Numbered from the stretch's first letter, positions 52,600 to 61,768 are shown. The stretch is DNA of 64,000 nucleotides from Acidobacteriota bacterium (GCA_018268715.1 JAFDVZ010000001.1:53953-117952), one strand, 5' to 3'. Made by a program: numbers and translations. Notes: generated from the sequence alone by a model not told the origin.

Positions 52600-55500
52600 G
52601 TGTTCCCATGCGTTCGTAGTGTGCTCGCCGTTCTGGCGGCCGCGTCGTTGGCATCCGCCGCGACAGCGCCAGACCTATATAAGGATATCAAGTACCGCCT
52701 GATCGGCCCCTTCCGGGGTGGCCGGTCGATCGCCGTGGCGGGCGTGGCGTCCCAGCCATTCGTCTATTATTTCGGGGCGACCGGCGGCGGTGTCTGGAAG
52801 ACCGTCGACGCCGGCGCGCACTGGGAGGCGATCTCCGACGCCGCCTTCAAGACCGGTTCAGTGGGGTCAATCACCGTGGCCCCGTCGGATCCCAACATCA
52901 TCTACGTAGGCATGGGCGAGGGCTGCATCCGCGGCAACGCCGCCCACGGCGACGGCGTGTACAAATCCACCGACGCCGGTAAGACCTGGAAACACATGGG
53001 TCTGGCCGACACCCAACAGATCGGGCGGGTGCGCGTCCATCCCAGGAATCCCGACACGGTGTGGGTGGCGGCGCTCGGACACATGTCGGGGCCGAATGAC
53101 GAGCGCGGCGTCTTCAAGTCCACCGACGGCGGCAAGACCTGGCGCCGGACACTGTTCAAATCCGCCAAAGCCGGCGCTATCGACCTGATGGTTGATCCCT
53201 CGAACGCGGACGTGCTCTACGCGAGCATCTGGGAGACCGTCCGAAAGCCCTGGACCATGGAAAGCGGCGGTCCGGACAGCGGACTGTGGAAATCCACCGA
53301 CGGCGGCGAAACGTGGACCGACATCAGCCGCAATCCAGGGCTTCCCAAAGGCGTCCTGGGACGCATTGGAATCACCGTGTCACCCGCCGCCCCGGAACGC
53401 CTGTGGGCCATCGTCGAGGCGGAAGATGGCGGCGTCTACCGATCCGACAACGCCGGCAAGACGTGGACCCGCGTCAACGACGAGCGGAACCTGCGCCAGC
53501 GCGCCTGGTACTACACCCATATCTACGCCGATCCGCTAAAATCCGACACCGTCTACGTGCTGAACACCGGTTTTTACCGCTCCAACGACGGCGGCCGGAC
53601 GTTTGTCGCCATCCCGACCATGCACGGCGACAACCACGACCTGTGGATCGCGCCCGACAATCCGGAGCGTATGATCGAGGCCAACGACGGCGGCGCCAAC
53701 ATAACCATGAACGGCGGCAAATCGTGGTCCACCGTGGACAACCAGCCGACGGCGCAGTTCTATCGGGTGGCTCTCGACCAGGATTTCCCGTTCAACATCT
53801 ACGGCGCGCAGCAGGACAACACCACCGTGCGCATCGCCAGCCGCGGCAAAGGCGGCTCCATCACGGAGCGGGACTGGTGGGACGTCGGCGGTGGCGAAAG
53901 CGGCTGGATGGCCCCGGATCCCCGGGACTCCAACATCGTTTACGCAGGATCTTACGATGGACTCCTCACTCGCTACGACCACCGCACGGGCGCCTTGCGG
54001 AACGTCACCATCTGGCCCGACAACACCATGGGCGCCGGGGCCGACGCCGCAAAATACCGGTTCCAATGGAACTATCCCCTCCTGTTCTCGCCCCACGACC
54101 CCACAAAGCTCTATGCGGCCGCCAACGTCCTTTTTGAAAGCGTCGACGAGGGACACAGTTGGAAGCCGATCAGCGGCGACCTGACCCGTAACGACCGCTC
54201 GAAGCAAGGCCCCTCCGGCGGCCCGATCACCAAGGACAATACGAGTGTTGAGTATTACGACACCATCTTCACCGTAGCCGAATCCTCCTTGGAAAAAGGG
54301 CTGATCTGGACCGGTTCGGACGACGGCTTGGTGCACGTGACGCGCGACGGCGGCAAGCACTGGTCCAACGTGACGCCGCCGGACCTGCCCGAATGGAGCC
54401 AGATCAACTCCATCGAGGCGTCTCCTCACGACCCTGCAACGGCCTATCTCGCCGCCACATTGTACAAACTGGACGATTTCCGCCCCCTGCTCTACAAGAC
54501 CGCCGATTACGGCAAGAGCTGGACGCGGATGGTGGACGGCATCTCCCGCGACGCCTTCACCCGAGTGGTCCGCGAGGACCCCAACCAGCGTGGAGTCCTG
54601 GCGGCGGGAACCGAGACCGGCGTTTACATTTCGTATGACAGCGGCGCCCACTGGCTGCCCTTCAACCTGAACATTCCGGCGGTCCCCATCACCGACTTGG
54701 CGTTCCACAAGCGCGACGACGCCCTGGTGGTGGCCACCGAAGGGCGATCGTTCTACGTACTTGACGATCTGGCGACAGTCCGGCAGATACACGGCGTCGC
54801 TCCCAACGACCCCGTTCGCCTGTTCGCGCCGTCGCCCGCCATCCGGGCGCTGGGAGGCGGAGGCTTCGGCGGGACGCGCGGCGCTGCTCCGGTGGGGCAA
54901 AATCCCGCATCCGGCGTCGTATTGCATTACTGGCTGAAGGAGAAGCCGGCGGGCGAGGTGACCCTCGAGTTCCTCGATTCGGCGGGCAAGCTGGTGAAGC
55001 GTGTCTCGAGCAAGGGCGAGCCGGTCGATGGCGCCCCGGCGGCCGATGATGACGACGACGATGGCCCGCGACGGCCGCGTGGCGCCGCCAAGGCGCCCGC
55101 CGAGCAGGGGATGAACCGCTTCGTCTGGAACATGCGTTACCCGGACGCCACCGGATTCCCAGGCCTCATCATGTGGGCCGGACAACTCGCCGGACCCCTG
55201 GCGACGCCCGGAGCCTATCAGGTTCGTCTGACCGCGAACGGGCAGACAGTGACCCAGCGATTTGAGATCCGCAAGGACCCCAGGGCCACCGCCACAGCCG
55301 CCGAGTTCGAAGCGCAACTCGCTCTGTTACTTCAACTTAGGGACAAGGTCTCGCAGGCCAACAGCGGGGTTGTGCGAATCCGCGACGCCCGCCGCCAATT
55401 GGAGCCCTACACTCACGGCGACAACAAGGCGGTGGCTCAGGCCGCTGCCGATCTCATAAAGAAGCTGACCGCCGTCGAGCAGGAACTCTACCAGACCCGG

Positions 55501-55752
55501 AACAAGGCCAGCCAGGATCCGCTGAACTTTCCGATCCGCCTCAACAACAAGCTGGCGGCGCTCATGGGGACCGTCGCGCAGTCCGATCGAGGCCCAACCG
55601 AGCAGTCCCAACGCGTCTTTGAGGACCTTGCTACTAGGACCAACGCCCAATTGTCGATCATGGAGCGTTTAATGAAAAATGAGTTGAGCGTGTTCAACCG
55701 GTTGGTTCGCGAGCAGAACGTGCCGGCGGTGGTAGTGAAGCCAGGCGCGTGA
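52600..55752 (+). CDS. Large exported BNR/sortilin-like repeat protein
   Basis: 1050 residues from GTG 52600 with AGGAG seven bases before, signal peptide VLAVLAAASLASAAT. It has a beta-propeller rich in Asp-box repeats: VYKSTDAGKTWKHM, VFKSTDGGKTWRRT, LWKSTDGGETWTDI, VYRSDNAGKTWTRV and FYRSNDGGRTFVAI. The last third has the region with GMNRFVWNMRYPDATGFPG and a C-terminal all-helical part. This is the VPS10/WD40-like glycosyl-hydrolase-annotated family common in acidobacteria and Bacteroidetes. No catalytic residues are established. Presumably periplasmic or extracellular, single gene. Confidence 0.85.
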   Translation: MFPCVRSVLAVLAAASLASAATAPDLYKDIKYRLIGPFRGGRSIAVAGVASQPFVYYFGATGGGVWKTVDAGAHWEAISDAAFKTGSVGSITVAPSDPNIIYVGMGEGCIRGNAAHGDGVYKSTDAGKTWKHMGLADTQQIGRVRVHPRNPDTVWVAALGHMSGPNDERGVFKSTDGGKTWRRTLFKSAKAGAIDLMVDPSNADVLYASIWETVRKPWTMESGGPDSGLWKSTDGGETWTDISRNPGLPKGVLGRIGITVSPAAPERLWAIVEAEDGGVYRSDNAGKTWTRVNDERNLRQRAWYYTHIYADPLKSDTVYVLNTGFYRSNDGGRTFVAIPTMHGDNHDLWIAPDNPERMIEANDGGANITMNGGKSWSTVDNQPTAQFYRVALDQDFPFNIYGAQQDNTTVRIASRGKGGSITERDWWDVGGGESGWMAPDPRDSNIVYAGSYDGLLTRYDHRTGALRNVTIWPDNTMGAGADAAKYRFQWNYPLLFSPHDPTKLYAAANVLFESVDEGHSWKPISGDLTRNDRSKQGPSGGPITKDNTSVEYYDTIFTVAESSLEKGLIWTGSDDGLVHVTRDGGKHWSNVTPPDLPEWSQINSIEASPHDPATAYLAATLYKLDDFRPLLYKTADYGKSWTRMVDGISRDAFTRVVREDPNQRGVLAAGTETGVYISYDSGAHWLPFNLNIPAVPITDLAFHKRDDALVVATEGRSFYVLDDLATVRQIHGVAPNDPVRLFAPSPAIRALGGGGFGGTRGAAPVGQNPASGVVLHYWLKEKPAGEVTLEFLDSAGKLVKRVSSKGEPVDGAPAADDDDDDGPRRPRGAAKAPAEQGMNRFVWNMRYPDATGFPGLIMWAGQLAGPLATPGAYQVRLTANGQTVTQRFEIRKDPRATATAAEFEAQLALLLQLRDKVSQANSGVVRIRDARRQLEPYTHGDNKAVAQAAADLIKKLTAVEQELYQTRNKASQDPLNFPIRLNNKLAALMGTVAQSDRGPTEQSQRVFEDLATRTNAQLSIMERLMKNELSVFNRLVREQNVPAVVVKPGA

Positions 55753-55812
55753 AAAAAACTTAAGAATTTGTGAACCGATAGGTGGTCCTCCGTCGTCTCT
55801 ATAGGTGAGATC

Positions 55813-55912
55813 TGTTACGAGAGCCTCCTTGTGAGGGCGGTGTCTTATTTAAGACACCTGGGGAAAACGAGCGGACCTTCCGTGAAGTGGCTCACGGAAG
55901 GTCTTTTTTTTT
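55813..55912 (+). ncRNA. Candidate structured RNA with three hairpins
   Basis: Between the BNR gene stop (55752) and the PEP-CTERM gene lies a 423-base gap. In it are, in order, a CCTC-CTTGT-GAGG hairpin (55823-55835), a near-perfect inverted repeat GGTGTCTTA/TAAGACACC (55839-55858), and a 12-bp perfect terminator stem with T9. The first loop exposes CCTCCTT, an anti-Shine-Dalgarno-like sequence. The 5' end and promoter (a TATAGG box at 55800-55805) are guesses. Alternatively it is only a compound 3' end of the BNR mRNA. The rest (55913-56175) holds only the palindrome at 56080. Confidence 0.4.
55874..55912 (+). terminator. Strong Rho-independent terminator
   Basis: GACCTTCCGTGA (55874-55885) and TCACGGAAGGTC (55892-55903) are exact complements of 12 bases around AGTGGC, followed by nine Ts (55904-55912). 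The clearest intrinsic terminator of the window; it ends the BNR transcript or the candidate RNA. Confidence 0.93.
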
Positions 55913-56054
55913 GACTCTGGTCCTCTGGAAGGCGCCGCAATTCGCTTCGGTTCGTCGCGCGGGGCGCTGGTTTTCAGATACACCCTGAAACTTACTCCGT
56001 AAGGATTAGACCCCATTCGTCTCGGTATGGGATAGATCGGCCGTAACATGATTG

Positions 56055-56090
56055 TTTACAACGCGTTAACGAAACCACTAGTACTGTACT
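56055..56090 (+). promoter_or_regulatory. AGTAC-T-GTACT palindrome with possible promoter upstream of second PEP-CTERM gene
   Basis: AGTAC (56080-56084) and GTACT (56086-56090) form a perfect inverted repeat with a single central base, centred 91 bases before the start at 56176. TTTACA (56055-56060) and TAGTAC (56079-56084) have an 18-base spacing, so the palindrome may overlap a -10 box. Compare the element at 18932. Confidence 0.45.
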
Positions 56091-56175
56091 CACCTGACAA
56101 ATTAGCGCTTGCGGGCGACCTAATCCTGTGTGACAATTCATCTAGTTCTCGAAGCTAAGAGGAGCAACTTTCTCC

Positions 56176-56850
56176 ATGAGTCTCTTGAAGCGGATTTCAT
56201 TTTTAGCCGTTGTCGTGCTGCTAGGTTCACTGGCTGCGACGGCCGGCACCATTTCTCTCACGCCTGGTCCAAGTTCGGGATCGTGCCCGACCCAGTCGTG
56301 GGGATGTGAAACCACGGGCGCCGCGACTTTCGGCGACGGCTGGTCGGTCACCAGCGGCAACGTCGATTTTGTCAATTCCACCTGGTGGACTTGGCTGGGT
56401 TCCGGCAACACCGCCATCGACCTCAGCGGTTCCCAGTTGGGCTCGATCGCGACGACCCTCACCGGACTGACGATCGGCCAATCCTACACCCTGACCTTCC
56501 TGTACACCTACAATCCGGACGACAGCGCTGGCGTGCGCTCGGCCAATGTCAGCATGACCAATGCTGGCGGTTTCTCCTACACCCTGGGTCCTCTGGTCAA
56601 CACGACGAGTGGTGGCGCTGGCCCCCTGTCTCAGAACCCGGGCTGGTCGACCTTCAGCCAGACGTTCACTGCGACGGCCACTACGTCGACTTTGTCCTTC
56701 TCGGCGTTGACGAACCAGTATCAGAGCATCGTGCTGGGCAGCAGCGTGACCTACACGCAGAATGCCTCGGCTGTTCCGGAACCTGCCACGCTGGCCATCG
56801 TCGGCGCGGGCCTCGTTCTCATCGGGCTGAAGCGGTATCGTCGCGCATAA
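56176..56850 (+). CDS. PEP-CTERM exported protein, choice-of-anchor/DUF642-like
   Basis: 224 residues from ATG 56176; AGAGGAGC lies about 12 bases before it. Signal peptide MSLLKRISFLAVVVLLGSLA. The body (NVDFVNSTWWTWLGSGNTAI, SIATTLTGLTIGQSYTLTFLY, FSALTNQYQSIVLGSSVTY) has the pattern of DUF642/choice-of-anchor C beta-sandwich proteins. The C-terminus is a full PEP-CTERM signal (VPEPATLAIVG, hydrophobic run, KRYRRA). It would be cut and sorted by an exosortase encoded elsewhere. Flanked by a palindrome and the structured gap described at 55813. Confidence 0.88.
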   Translation: MSLLKRISFLAVVVLLGSLAATAGTISLTPGPSSGSCPTQSWGCETTGAATFGDGWSVTSGNVDFVNSTWWTWLGSGNTAIDLSGSQLGSIATTLTGLTIGQSYTLTFLYTYNPDDSAGVRSANVSMTNAGGFSYTLGPLVNTTSGGAGPLSQNPGWSTFSQTFTATATTSTLSFSALTNQYQSIVLGSSVTYTQNASAVPEPATLAIVGAGLVLIGLKRYRRA

Positions 56851-56949
56851 TAGGCGATATAGCTGAGGTTTTACGACCTTGGAGGCCGGTAGGCGCCCCT
56901 GGCGCTGCCGGCCTCTCGTCGTTTTAGGACCGTTCCCCCGCTGCCGTCC

Positions 56950-57105
56950 TCACCCCAAACCCAACTCATCCGACCGCTCCAGCGGAGTGCCGCATTTCCG
57001 GCAGATCACGGCCATGCAGTCGCCGCAAACCAACGGGTCGGAGACGGCCCTGTTGCACACCGGACAGTAGTATTGCTCGGATTGCTCTCGTTTTGGCTCA
57101 GGCAT
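56950..57105 (-). CDS. Small zinc-ribbon protein (51 residues)
   Basis: On the minus strand, ATG at 57105 with GAGGGGAG directly upstream opens a 51-codon frame ending at TGA (56950-56952). Three cysteine pairs are visible: YYCPVCNRA, PLVCGDC and VICRKCGTPLE, enough for a double zinc ribbon (rubredoxin-like knuckles). It has no signal peptide and may be a nucleic-acid or protein-binding module. It is divergent from the lipoprotein gene (38 bases between starts). Too short to show in usual ORF lists. Coding reality is supported by start context and the Cys spacing; function unknown. Confidence 0.75.
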   Translation of the reverse strand: MPEPKREQSEQYYCPVCNRAVSDPLVCGDCMAVICRKCGTPLERSDELGLG

Positions 57106-57143
57106 ACTCCCCTCTTGATAGACTACTAGTAGCAGCGTCTAGA

Positions 57144-58412
57144 ATGTCCCCCCGGTTCCCGATTCTGGTCTTTGCCGTCCTCTTGGGCTTGACGGCGTGC
57201 CGCTCCCGGTCGGAAGGGCCACCCGCGGTAGGTGAAGCGTTCGCCGGTCCCGCGACGCTCAACATCCGCAAGGACCTTCCCTTACAGTCCCCTATTGTCG
57301 CCACCGCCCGGCATGGCGATCGCCTGGAAATCATCCAGACCCGCCGCCGGTTCGTGCAAGTGCGCACCGCGCAGGGCGCCACCGGCTGGACCGACGGCCG
57401 CCTGCTGCTGTCCACCGATCAGATGCGCGACCTCCAGAAGTTCACTGAGGCCACCAGCACCCTGCCCAGTCAGGGGACCGCGTCCGTCTTCGAGGCCCTG
57501 AACGTCCACACCGAGCCCAGCCGCACCTCGCCCAGCTTCATTCAGATTCCCGAAAACGGCGTCGTGCAGGTGATCGGGCATCGGGTTACGCCGCGAACCA
57601 GCGCGACGCCCCCGGCGCCGCCTCCGCTGCTCGCCCCCGTTCGGAAAACGCGGTCGAAGAAGGCCCGCGAGAAAGACGGCGAAAAGAGCCGCCGGACCCC
57701 GCCGCCGCCCATGCCGCCCGCGCCGAAGGTTCCCGACAACTGGCAGCAGTTGTCCCATCCGACGCTACAGGAAGCGCTCTCGCGCGAACCGGTGGTGGAG
57801 ACCCGCCCCCGCGGTCCGGACGAGCCCAAACCGATGATTCTGGAGGATTGGAGCCTGGTCCGCACCAAGGACGGCAAGGCCGGTTGGGTGCTGTCGCGCA
57901 TGTTGACCATGTCGATTCCCGACGAGGTGGCGCAGTACGCCGAGGGCCAGCGCATCACCTCCTACTTCTCGTTGGCCGACGTGAAGGACGAGGACCAGAC
58001 CAAGCACATCTGGCTGTGGACCACGCTCTCGCGCGGGGGGCAGCCCTTTGAATTCGACGGCTTCCGCGTCTTTGTATGGAGCCGCAAGCGCCACCGCTAC
58101 GAAACCGTGTTCCGCGGGCGCGAAGTGAAGGGCTTCTACCCGGTCTCGACCCAGCCGGGTTCGGGAGAGCGCGGCGAGGGCGCCACATTTTCCCTGGTGG
58201 TCGACGAGGAAGGCAAACTGGTGCGCAACACCTACGTCTTCAACGGATATCGGGTGAATTTGCAGCGCAGCGATCCCTACGTGCCGCCGCAGCAGGAGCC
58301 GGAGGCGGCCCGTGTGCAGTCGGCGGCCCCCCCGCGATCCCCTGCGCCTCCCACGCCCGCCGACCCATTGTACAAGCGCCTCTACGACCGGGTGCGCGGC
58401 CTGTTCCGGTAG
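57144..58412 (+). CDS. SH3-like domain lipoprotein
   Basis: 422 residues from ATG 57144, giving a lipoprotein signal with lipobox LTAC (MSPRFPILVFAVLLGLTACR); the longer reading is not a signal peptide. SH3-type bacterial domain at about 30-95 (TLNIRKDLPLQSPIVATARH, RLEIIQTRRRFVQVRTAQGATGWTDGRLLL) and a second, broken one at about 125-150 and 240-265 (EALNVHTEPSRTSPSFIQIP ... SLVRTKDGKAGWVLSRMLTM) with a Pro/Lys-rich insertion (about 165-225). The C-terminal part is unassigned. Probably outer-membrane or periplasmic, perhaps peptidoglycan binding. Divergent from the zinc-ribbon gene. Confidence 0.8.
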   Translation: MSPRFPILVFAVLLGLTACRSRSEGPPAVGEAFAGPATLNIRKDLPLQSPIVATARHGDRLEIIQTRRRFVQVRTAQGATGWTDGRLLLSTDQMRDLQKFTEATSTLPSQGTASVFEALNVHTEPSRTSPSFIQIPENGVVQVIGHRVTPRTSATPPAPPPLLAPVRKTRSKKAREKDGEKSRRTPPPPMPPAPKVPDNWQQLSHPTLQEALSREPVVETRPRGPDEPKPMILEDWSLVRTKDGKAGWVLSRMLTMSIPDEVAQYAEGQRITSYFSLADVKDEDQTKHIWLWTTLSRGGQPFEFDGFRVFVWSRKRHRYETVFRGREVKGFYPVSTQPGSGERGEGATFSLVVDEEGKLVRNTYVFNGYRVNLQRSDPYVPPQQEPEAARVQSAAPPRSPAPPTPADPLYKRLYDRVRGLFR

Positions 58413-58442
58413 CCCGCCGCGCGCTCCCGCTACAATAAGATC

Positions 58443-59234
58443 TTGGACCTCGAGAAGCTCCTGTTACGAAAAGTCGGCGAGGCCGTCACGCGCTTCAAAA
58501 TGATCCGCGAGGGCGACCGCGTGGCCGTCGCCGTGTCGGGCGGCAAGGATTCGATGACCCTGCTCGAGGCCCTGCTGCTGCTTGAAAAGCGCGCGCCGGT
58601 CCAGTTCAGCGTGTGCGCCTTCACCATCGAACAGGGCAAATTCCTGCGCCCGTTTGAACCGGTGGGCGAGTACCTGAAGTCGCGCGGCGTCGACTGGACC
58701 TATCACCACGACCGGCCCTCCATCCGCCTGATCGACGAGCAGCCCGACCACGGCTGCGACCTGTGCAGCCGCTATCGCCGCCGCGCCGTCTACCAGGTGG
58801 TGCGCGGCCTGGGCGCCAACGTCATCGCCTTCGGGCACACCGCCGACGATTTCTGCGAATCGTTCCTGCGCAACGCCATGTATACCGGCCGCATCAGCTC
58901 CCTGCCGCCCGTCACATGGTCGCGCGATCGCGAGTTCCGTCTGATCCGGCCGCTCGTGTTCGTCTCCGAGGACGTCACGCGGAAGTATGCCGAATCGGTG
59001 GGCGCGCCCGTCATCCCGTGCGGCTGCTCCCAGAAGACGGGCACGGTGCGCAATTCAATCCGTTCCATGTTCGCCGCCTTCGAGCAGGAACACCCCAGGC
59101 TGAAGGAAAGCCTGCTCGCGGCCATGGGCAATCTCGAAACCAGCCGCCTGCTCGACACCCGCTATCTGGACCTCGACGGCCAGGCCGCCCCGGACGCCGA
59201 ACCCGAGCCCCTGTTTCCTATCCTCGCCGAATAA
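58443..59234 (+). CDS. TtcA-like tRNA 2-thiocytidine (or related) thiolation enzyme
   Basis: 263 residues from TTG 58443 (LDLEKLLLRKVGEAVTRFKM), the family N-terminus. PP-loop ATP pyrophosphatase motif SGGKDS (32-37), Cys pair C105/C108 in GCDLCSRYRRRA, third cysteine in VIPCGCSQKTG, and GHTADDFCESFLRNAMYTGR. This pattern fits TtcA-type enzymes that carry an Fe-S cluster and thiolate tRNA C32. TtcA proper ends PC..CGSQ; here CGCSQ, so a related branch such as TtuA-like is possible. No obvious ribosome-binding site; 30 bases after the lipoprotein gene. Confidence 0.8.
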   Translation: MDLEKLLLRKVGEAVTRFKMIREGDRVAVAVSGGKDSMTLLEALLLLEKRAPVQFSVCAFTIEQGKFLRPFEPVGEYLKSRGVDWTYHHDRPSIRLIDEQPDHGCDLCSRYRRRAVYQVVRGLGANVIAFGHTADDFCESFLRNAMYTGRISSLPPVTWSRDREFRLIRPLVFVSEDVTRKYAESVGAPVIPCGCSQKTGTVRNSIRSMFAAFEQEHPRLKESLLAAMGNLETSRLLDTRYLDLDGQAAPDAEPEPLFPILAE

Positions 59235-59271
59235 TCCCGCCCGAGTTCGCTACACTCGAACTCAAGCGGCC

Positions 59272-60378
59272 ATGGCGCAGCCAGCGGTGGACAGCCGGCG
59301 GAACCTCTCCGGCCTGATTGTCACGGGTGTGGTGACGGCCACGCTCTCAACCAGCCTTCTGCACCACGCCATCCCTCTCACCCAGGCCCGCTGGCACGAC
59401 CTGTTCCAGCACATGTACTACCTGCCCATCGTCGTGGCGGCGCTGCGCTTCGGCTGGCTGGGCGGACTGTGCGCGGCGGTGCTGGCGGGCGCCTCGCACC
59501 TGCCCTACATCTACCTGAGCGGCAACGTCGCGCCCGAAGCCGCCGCCGGCCAGTTGATGGAAATCCCCTTGTTCTGCCTGGCCGGACTGCTGACCGGTAT
59601 TCTCTCGGATCGGGAACGCCGCCAGCGTCGCGACCTGCAACGCACCACCACGCAACTGGCCTCGGTCTATCGCGAACTCCAGGACAATTTCGAGCACATG
59701 AAGCGCGCCGAACGCATGTACGCCCTCGGCCAGCTCTCCGCCGGACTCGCGCACGAAATTCGCAATCCCTTGGCGAGCATCGCCGGCGCGACGGCCATCC
59801 TCGAACGCCACCCGGCCGACCGCACGCGCGACGAATGCGTCGGCATCGTCAAGAAGGAGGCCGACCGGCTGAACCGTCTGCTCACCAGCTTCCTGGCCTT
59901 CGCGCGCCCGCGCCCTCCGCGCTTCCGCACCATCGAACTCGGGCCCACGCTCGACACCGTGATGGATCTGGCCGGCCACGCCATCGACCGCCGGCCCGTG
60001 ACCCTGCGCAAGGACATCCCCGCCGAACTGCCCCCCATCGAATGCGACCCTGAGCAGATCACCCAGGTCCTGTTGAACCTGCTGATCAACGCCGTCCAGG
60101 CCACCGAGGGCGAAGGTGAAGTGACCCTGGCGGCGCGCGCCGAAGGGCCGCGCGTCCTCATCCAGGTGCGCGACCAGGGCAGCGGCATCGCGCCCGAGAA
60201 TCGCGAGAAGGTCTTCGACCCATTCTTCACCACCAAGGAGCAGGGAACCGGCCTGGGCCTGTCGGTGGCCCACCAGATCGTGGAGCAGCACGGAGGCGTC
60301 ATCACCGCGGAATCCAATCCTGATCGCGGTGCGACGTTCACGCTCCTGCTGCCCGTCAAACGGGAGAACCTCGGATGA
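59272..60378 (+). CDS. Membrane sensor histidine kinase, NtrB/AtoS-like core
   Basis: 368 residues. N-terminal membrane part (about 12-115) with four hydrophobic segments (SGLIVTGVVTATLSTSLL, YYLPIVVAALRFGWLGGL, CAAVLAGASHLPYIYL, PLFCLAGLLTGILSD), then a coiled coil (TQLASVYRELQDNFEHMK) and the kinase: H-box YALGQLSAGLAHEIRNPLAS, N-box QVLLNLLINAVQATEGEGE, G boxes RDQGSGIAPENREKVFDPFF and GTGLGLSVAHQIVEQHGG. It shares an overlap of four bases with the sigma-54 regulator gene downstream, its evident partner. Signal unknown; membrane-embedded sensing is likely. Confidence 0.9.
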   Translation: MAQPAVDSRRNLSGLIVTGVVTATLSTSLLHHAIPLTQARWHDLFQHMYYLPIVVAALRFGWLGGLCAAVLAGASHLPYIYLSGNVAPEAAAGQLMEIPLFCLAGLLTGILSDRERRQRRDLQRTTTQLASVYRELQDNFEHMKRAERMYALGQLSAGLAHEIRNPLASIAGATAILERHPADRTRDECVGIVKKEADRLNRLLTSFLAFARPRPPRFRTIELGPTLDTVMDLAGHAIDRRPVTLRKDIPAELPPIECDPEQITQVLLNLLINAVQATEGEGEVTLAARAEGPRVLIQVRDQGSGIAPENREKVFDPFFTTKEQGTGLGLSVAHQIVEQHGGVITAESNPDRGATFTLLLPVKRENLG

Positions 60379-61760
60379 ACCAGCGAAGCATACTGGTCGT
60401 CGACGACGACGAAAACGTCCGCCGCGTGCTCGAACTGCAACTGTTGGACGCCGGATTCGCCGTCACCACCGCGTCCGACGGCGCCTCCGCGCTGGCCATT
60501 CTGGAGGATTGGCCGCCGGACCTGCTGATCACCGATCTGAAGATGCCCGGCATGTCGGGGCTGGAGCTGTTGACCGCCCTGCGCCACTCCCATCCCGAAA
60601 TCACCGTGATCATCGTGACGGCCTTCGGCAGCGTCTCCTCGGCCGTCGAGGCCATGCGAGCCGGCGCCTACGACTACATCACCAAGCCCGTCGACTATGA
60701 GCAGTTGCTGCTGGTGGTGAACCGCGCCATCGAACGCGGGCGTCTGGTGGCCGAGGTCCGCGCGCTCCGCCATAACCTGGACGAAAAGTACGGCTTCGGC
60801 AGCATCGTGGGCCAGGCGCCGGAGCTGCTGCATGTGCTCGAAATGGCCTCGCGCGTGGCCCGTCGCGACTCCACCGTGCTGATCCGCGGTGAAACCGGCA
60901 CCGGCAAGGAACTGCTGGCGCGCGCCATTCACCAGAACAGCAGCCGTAAGAACCAGCCTTTCGTCACCATCAACTGCGGCGCGATTCCCAAGGATCTGCT
61001 CGAATCGGAGCTGTTCGGCCACGTCCGCGGATCCTTCACCGGCGCCATCGCCGCCAAGCGGGGTAAGGTGGAGAGCGCCGACGGCGGCACCCTGTTTCTC
61101 GACGAGGTGGGCGAGCTGCCCCTCGAACTCCAGGTGAAGCTGCTGCGCCTGCTCCAGAACGGCGAGGTCGAAAAGGTGGGCGCGACCGGCGCGCGGCAGG
61201 TGAACATCCGCGTGCTCGCCGCCACCCATCGCAACCTGCAGGCGCTGATTGAGGACGGCGCCTTTCGCGAGGACCTGTACTATCGCCTGGCGGTGGTGCC
61301 CCTCACGCTGCCCTCCCTGCACGAGCGCTCCAGCGACATCCCCGAACTGGTGCAGCACCTGTTCCTCAAGGCCAAGCAGAAGCACGACCTGCCGAACCTG
61401 CGCCTGTCGCCCGCCCTGATCGGCCACTTCGTCGCCTACCGCTGGCCCGGCAACGTGCGTGAGCTTGAAAACGTCATCGAGCGCCTGGTGGTGCTCGCCG
61501 GCGGCGACGAAATCACCCTCGAGGATCTGCCGGACTTCCTCCGTAAAGCCCGCCACCAGCCCGAAGCGATCGAGTTCCATCTGCCGCCCACCGGCATCAG
61601 CCTGGAACGCGTCGAGAAGGAGCTGATCCTGCGCGCGCTCGACAAATTCGGCGGCAACCAGACCCAGGCGGCGCACTACCTCGACATCAGCCGCCGAACC
61701 CTGATCTACCGTATGGAGAAGCACGGCATCAAGACCGGAGTGGCGCCGCAGTTGCCTTAA
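60375..61760 (+). CDS. NtrC-family sigma-54-dependent response regulator
   Basis: 461 residues. Receiver (D10-D12, phosphoacceptor D54 in LLITDLKMPGMSG, Lys in YITKPVDY), sigma-54 AAA+ domain (Walker A GETGTGKE at about 173; the sigma-54 contact loop reads GSFTGA instead of the common GAFTGA; Walker B TLFLDEVGELPLELQVKLLR) and C-terminal Fis-type HTH (NQTQAAHYLDISRRTLIYRM). It should activate sigma-54 promoters after phosphorylation by the kinase encoded four bases upstream. Target genes are not evident. Confidence 0.94.
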   Translation: MNQRSILVVDDDENVRRVLELQLLDAGFAVTTASDGASALAILEDWPPDLLITDLKMPGMSGLELLTALRHSHPEITVIIVTAFGSVSSAVEAMRAGAYDYITKPVDYEQLLLVVNRAIERGRLVAEVRALRHNLDEKYGFGSIVGQAPELLHVLEMASRVARRDSTVLIRGETGTGKELLARAIHQNSSRKNQPFVTINCGAIPKDLLESELFGHVRGSFTGAIAAKRGKVESADGGTLFLDEVGELPLELQVKLLRLLQNGEVEKVGATGARQVNIRVLAATHRNLQALIEDGAFREDLYYRLAVVPLTLPSLHERSSDIPELVQHLFLKAKQKHDLPNLRLSPALIGHFVAYRWPGNVRELENVIERLVVLAGGDEITLEDLPDFLRKARHQPEAIEFHLPPTGISLERVEKELILRALDKFGGNQTQAAHYLDISRRTLIYRMEKHGIKTGVAPQLP

Positions 61761-61768
61761 GTCGAGGC

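Noticed and set aside
59667-61724. 685-codon minus-strand frame opposite the NtrB/NtrC-like pair
   Set aside because: Antisense to two genes with complete motifs and a natural four-base overlap.
59272-61760. The NtrB/NtrC-like pair as the PrsK/PrsR regulators of PEP-CTERM genes
   Set aside because: The kinase lacks the larger PrsK architecture and no sigma-54 promoter (TGGCAC-N5-TTGC) is visible upstream of either PEP-CTERM gene.
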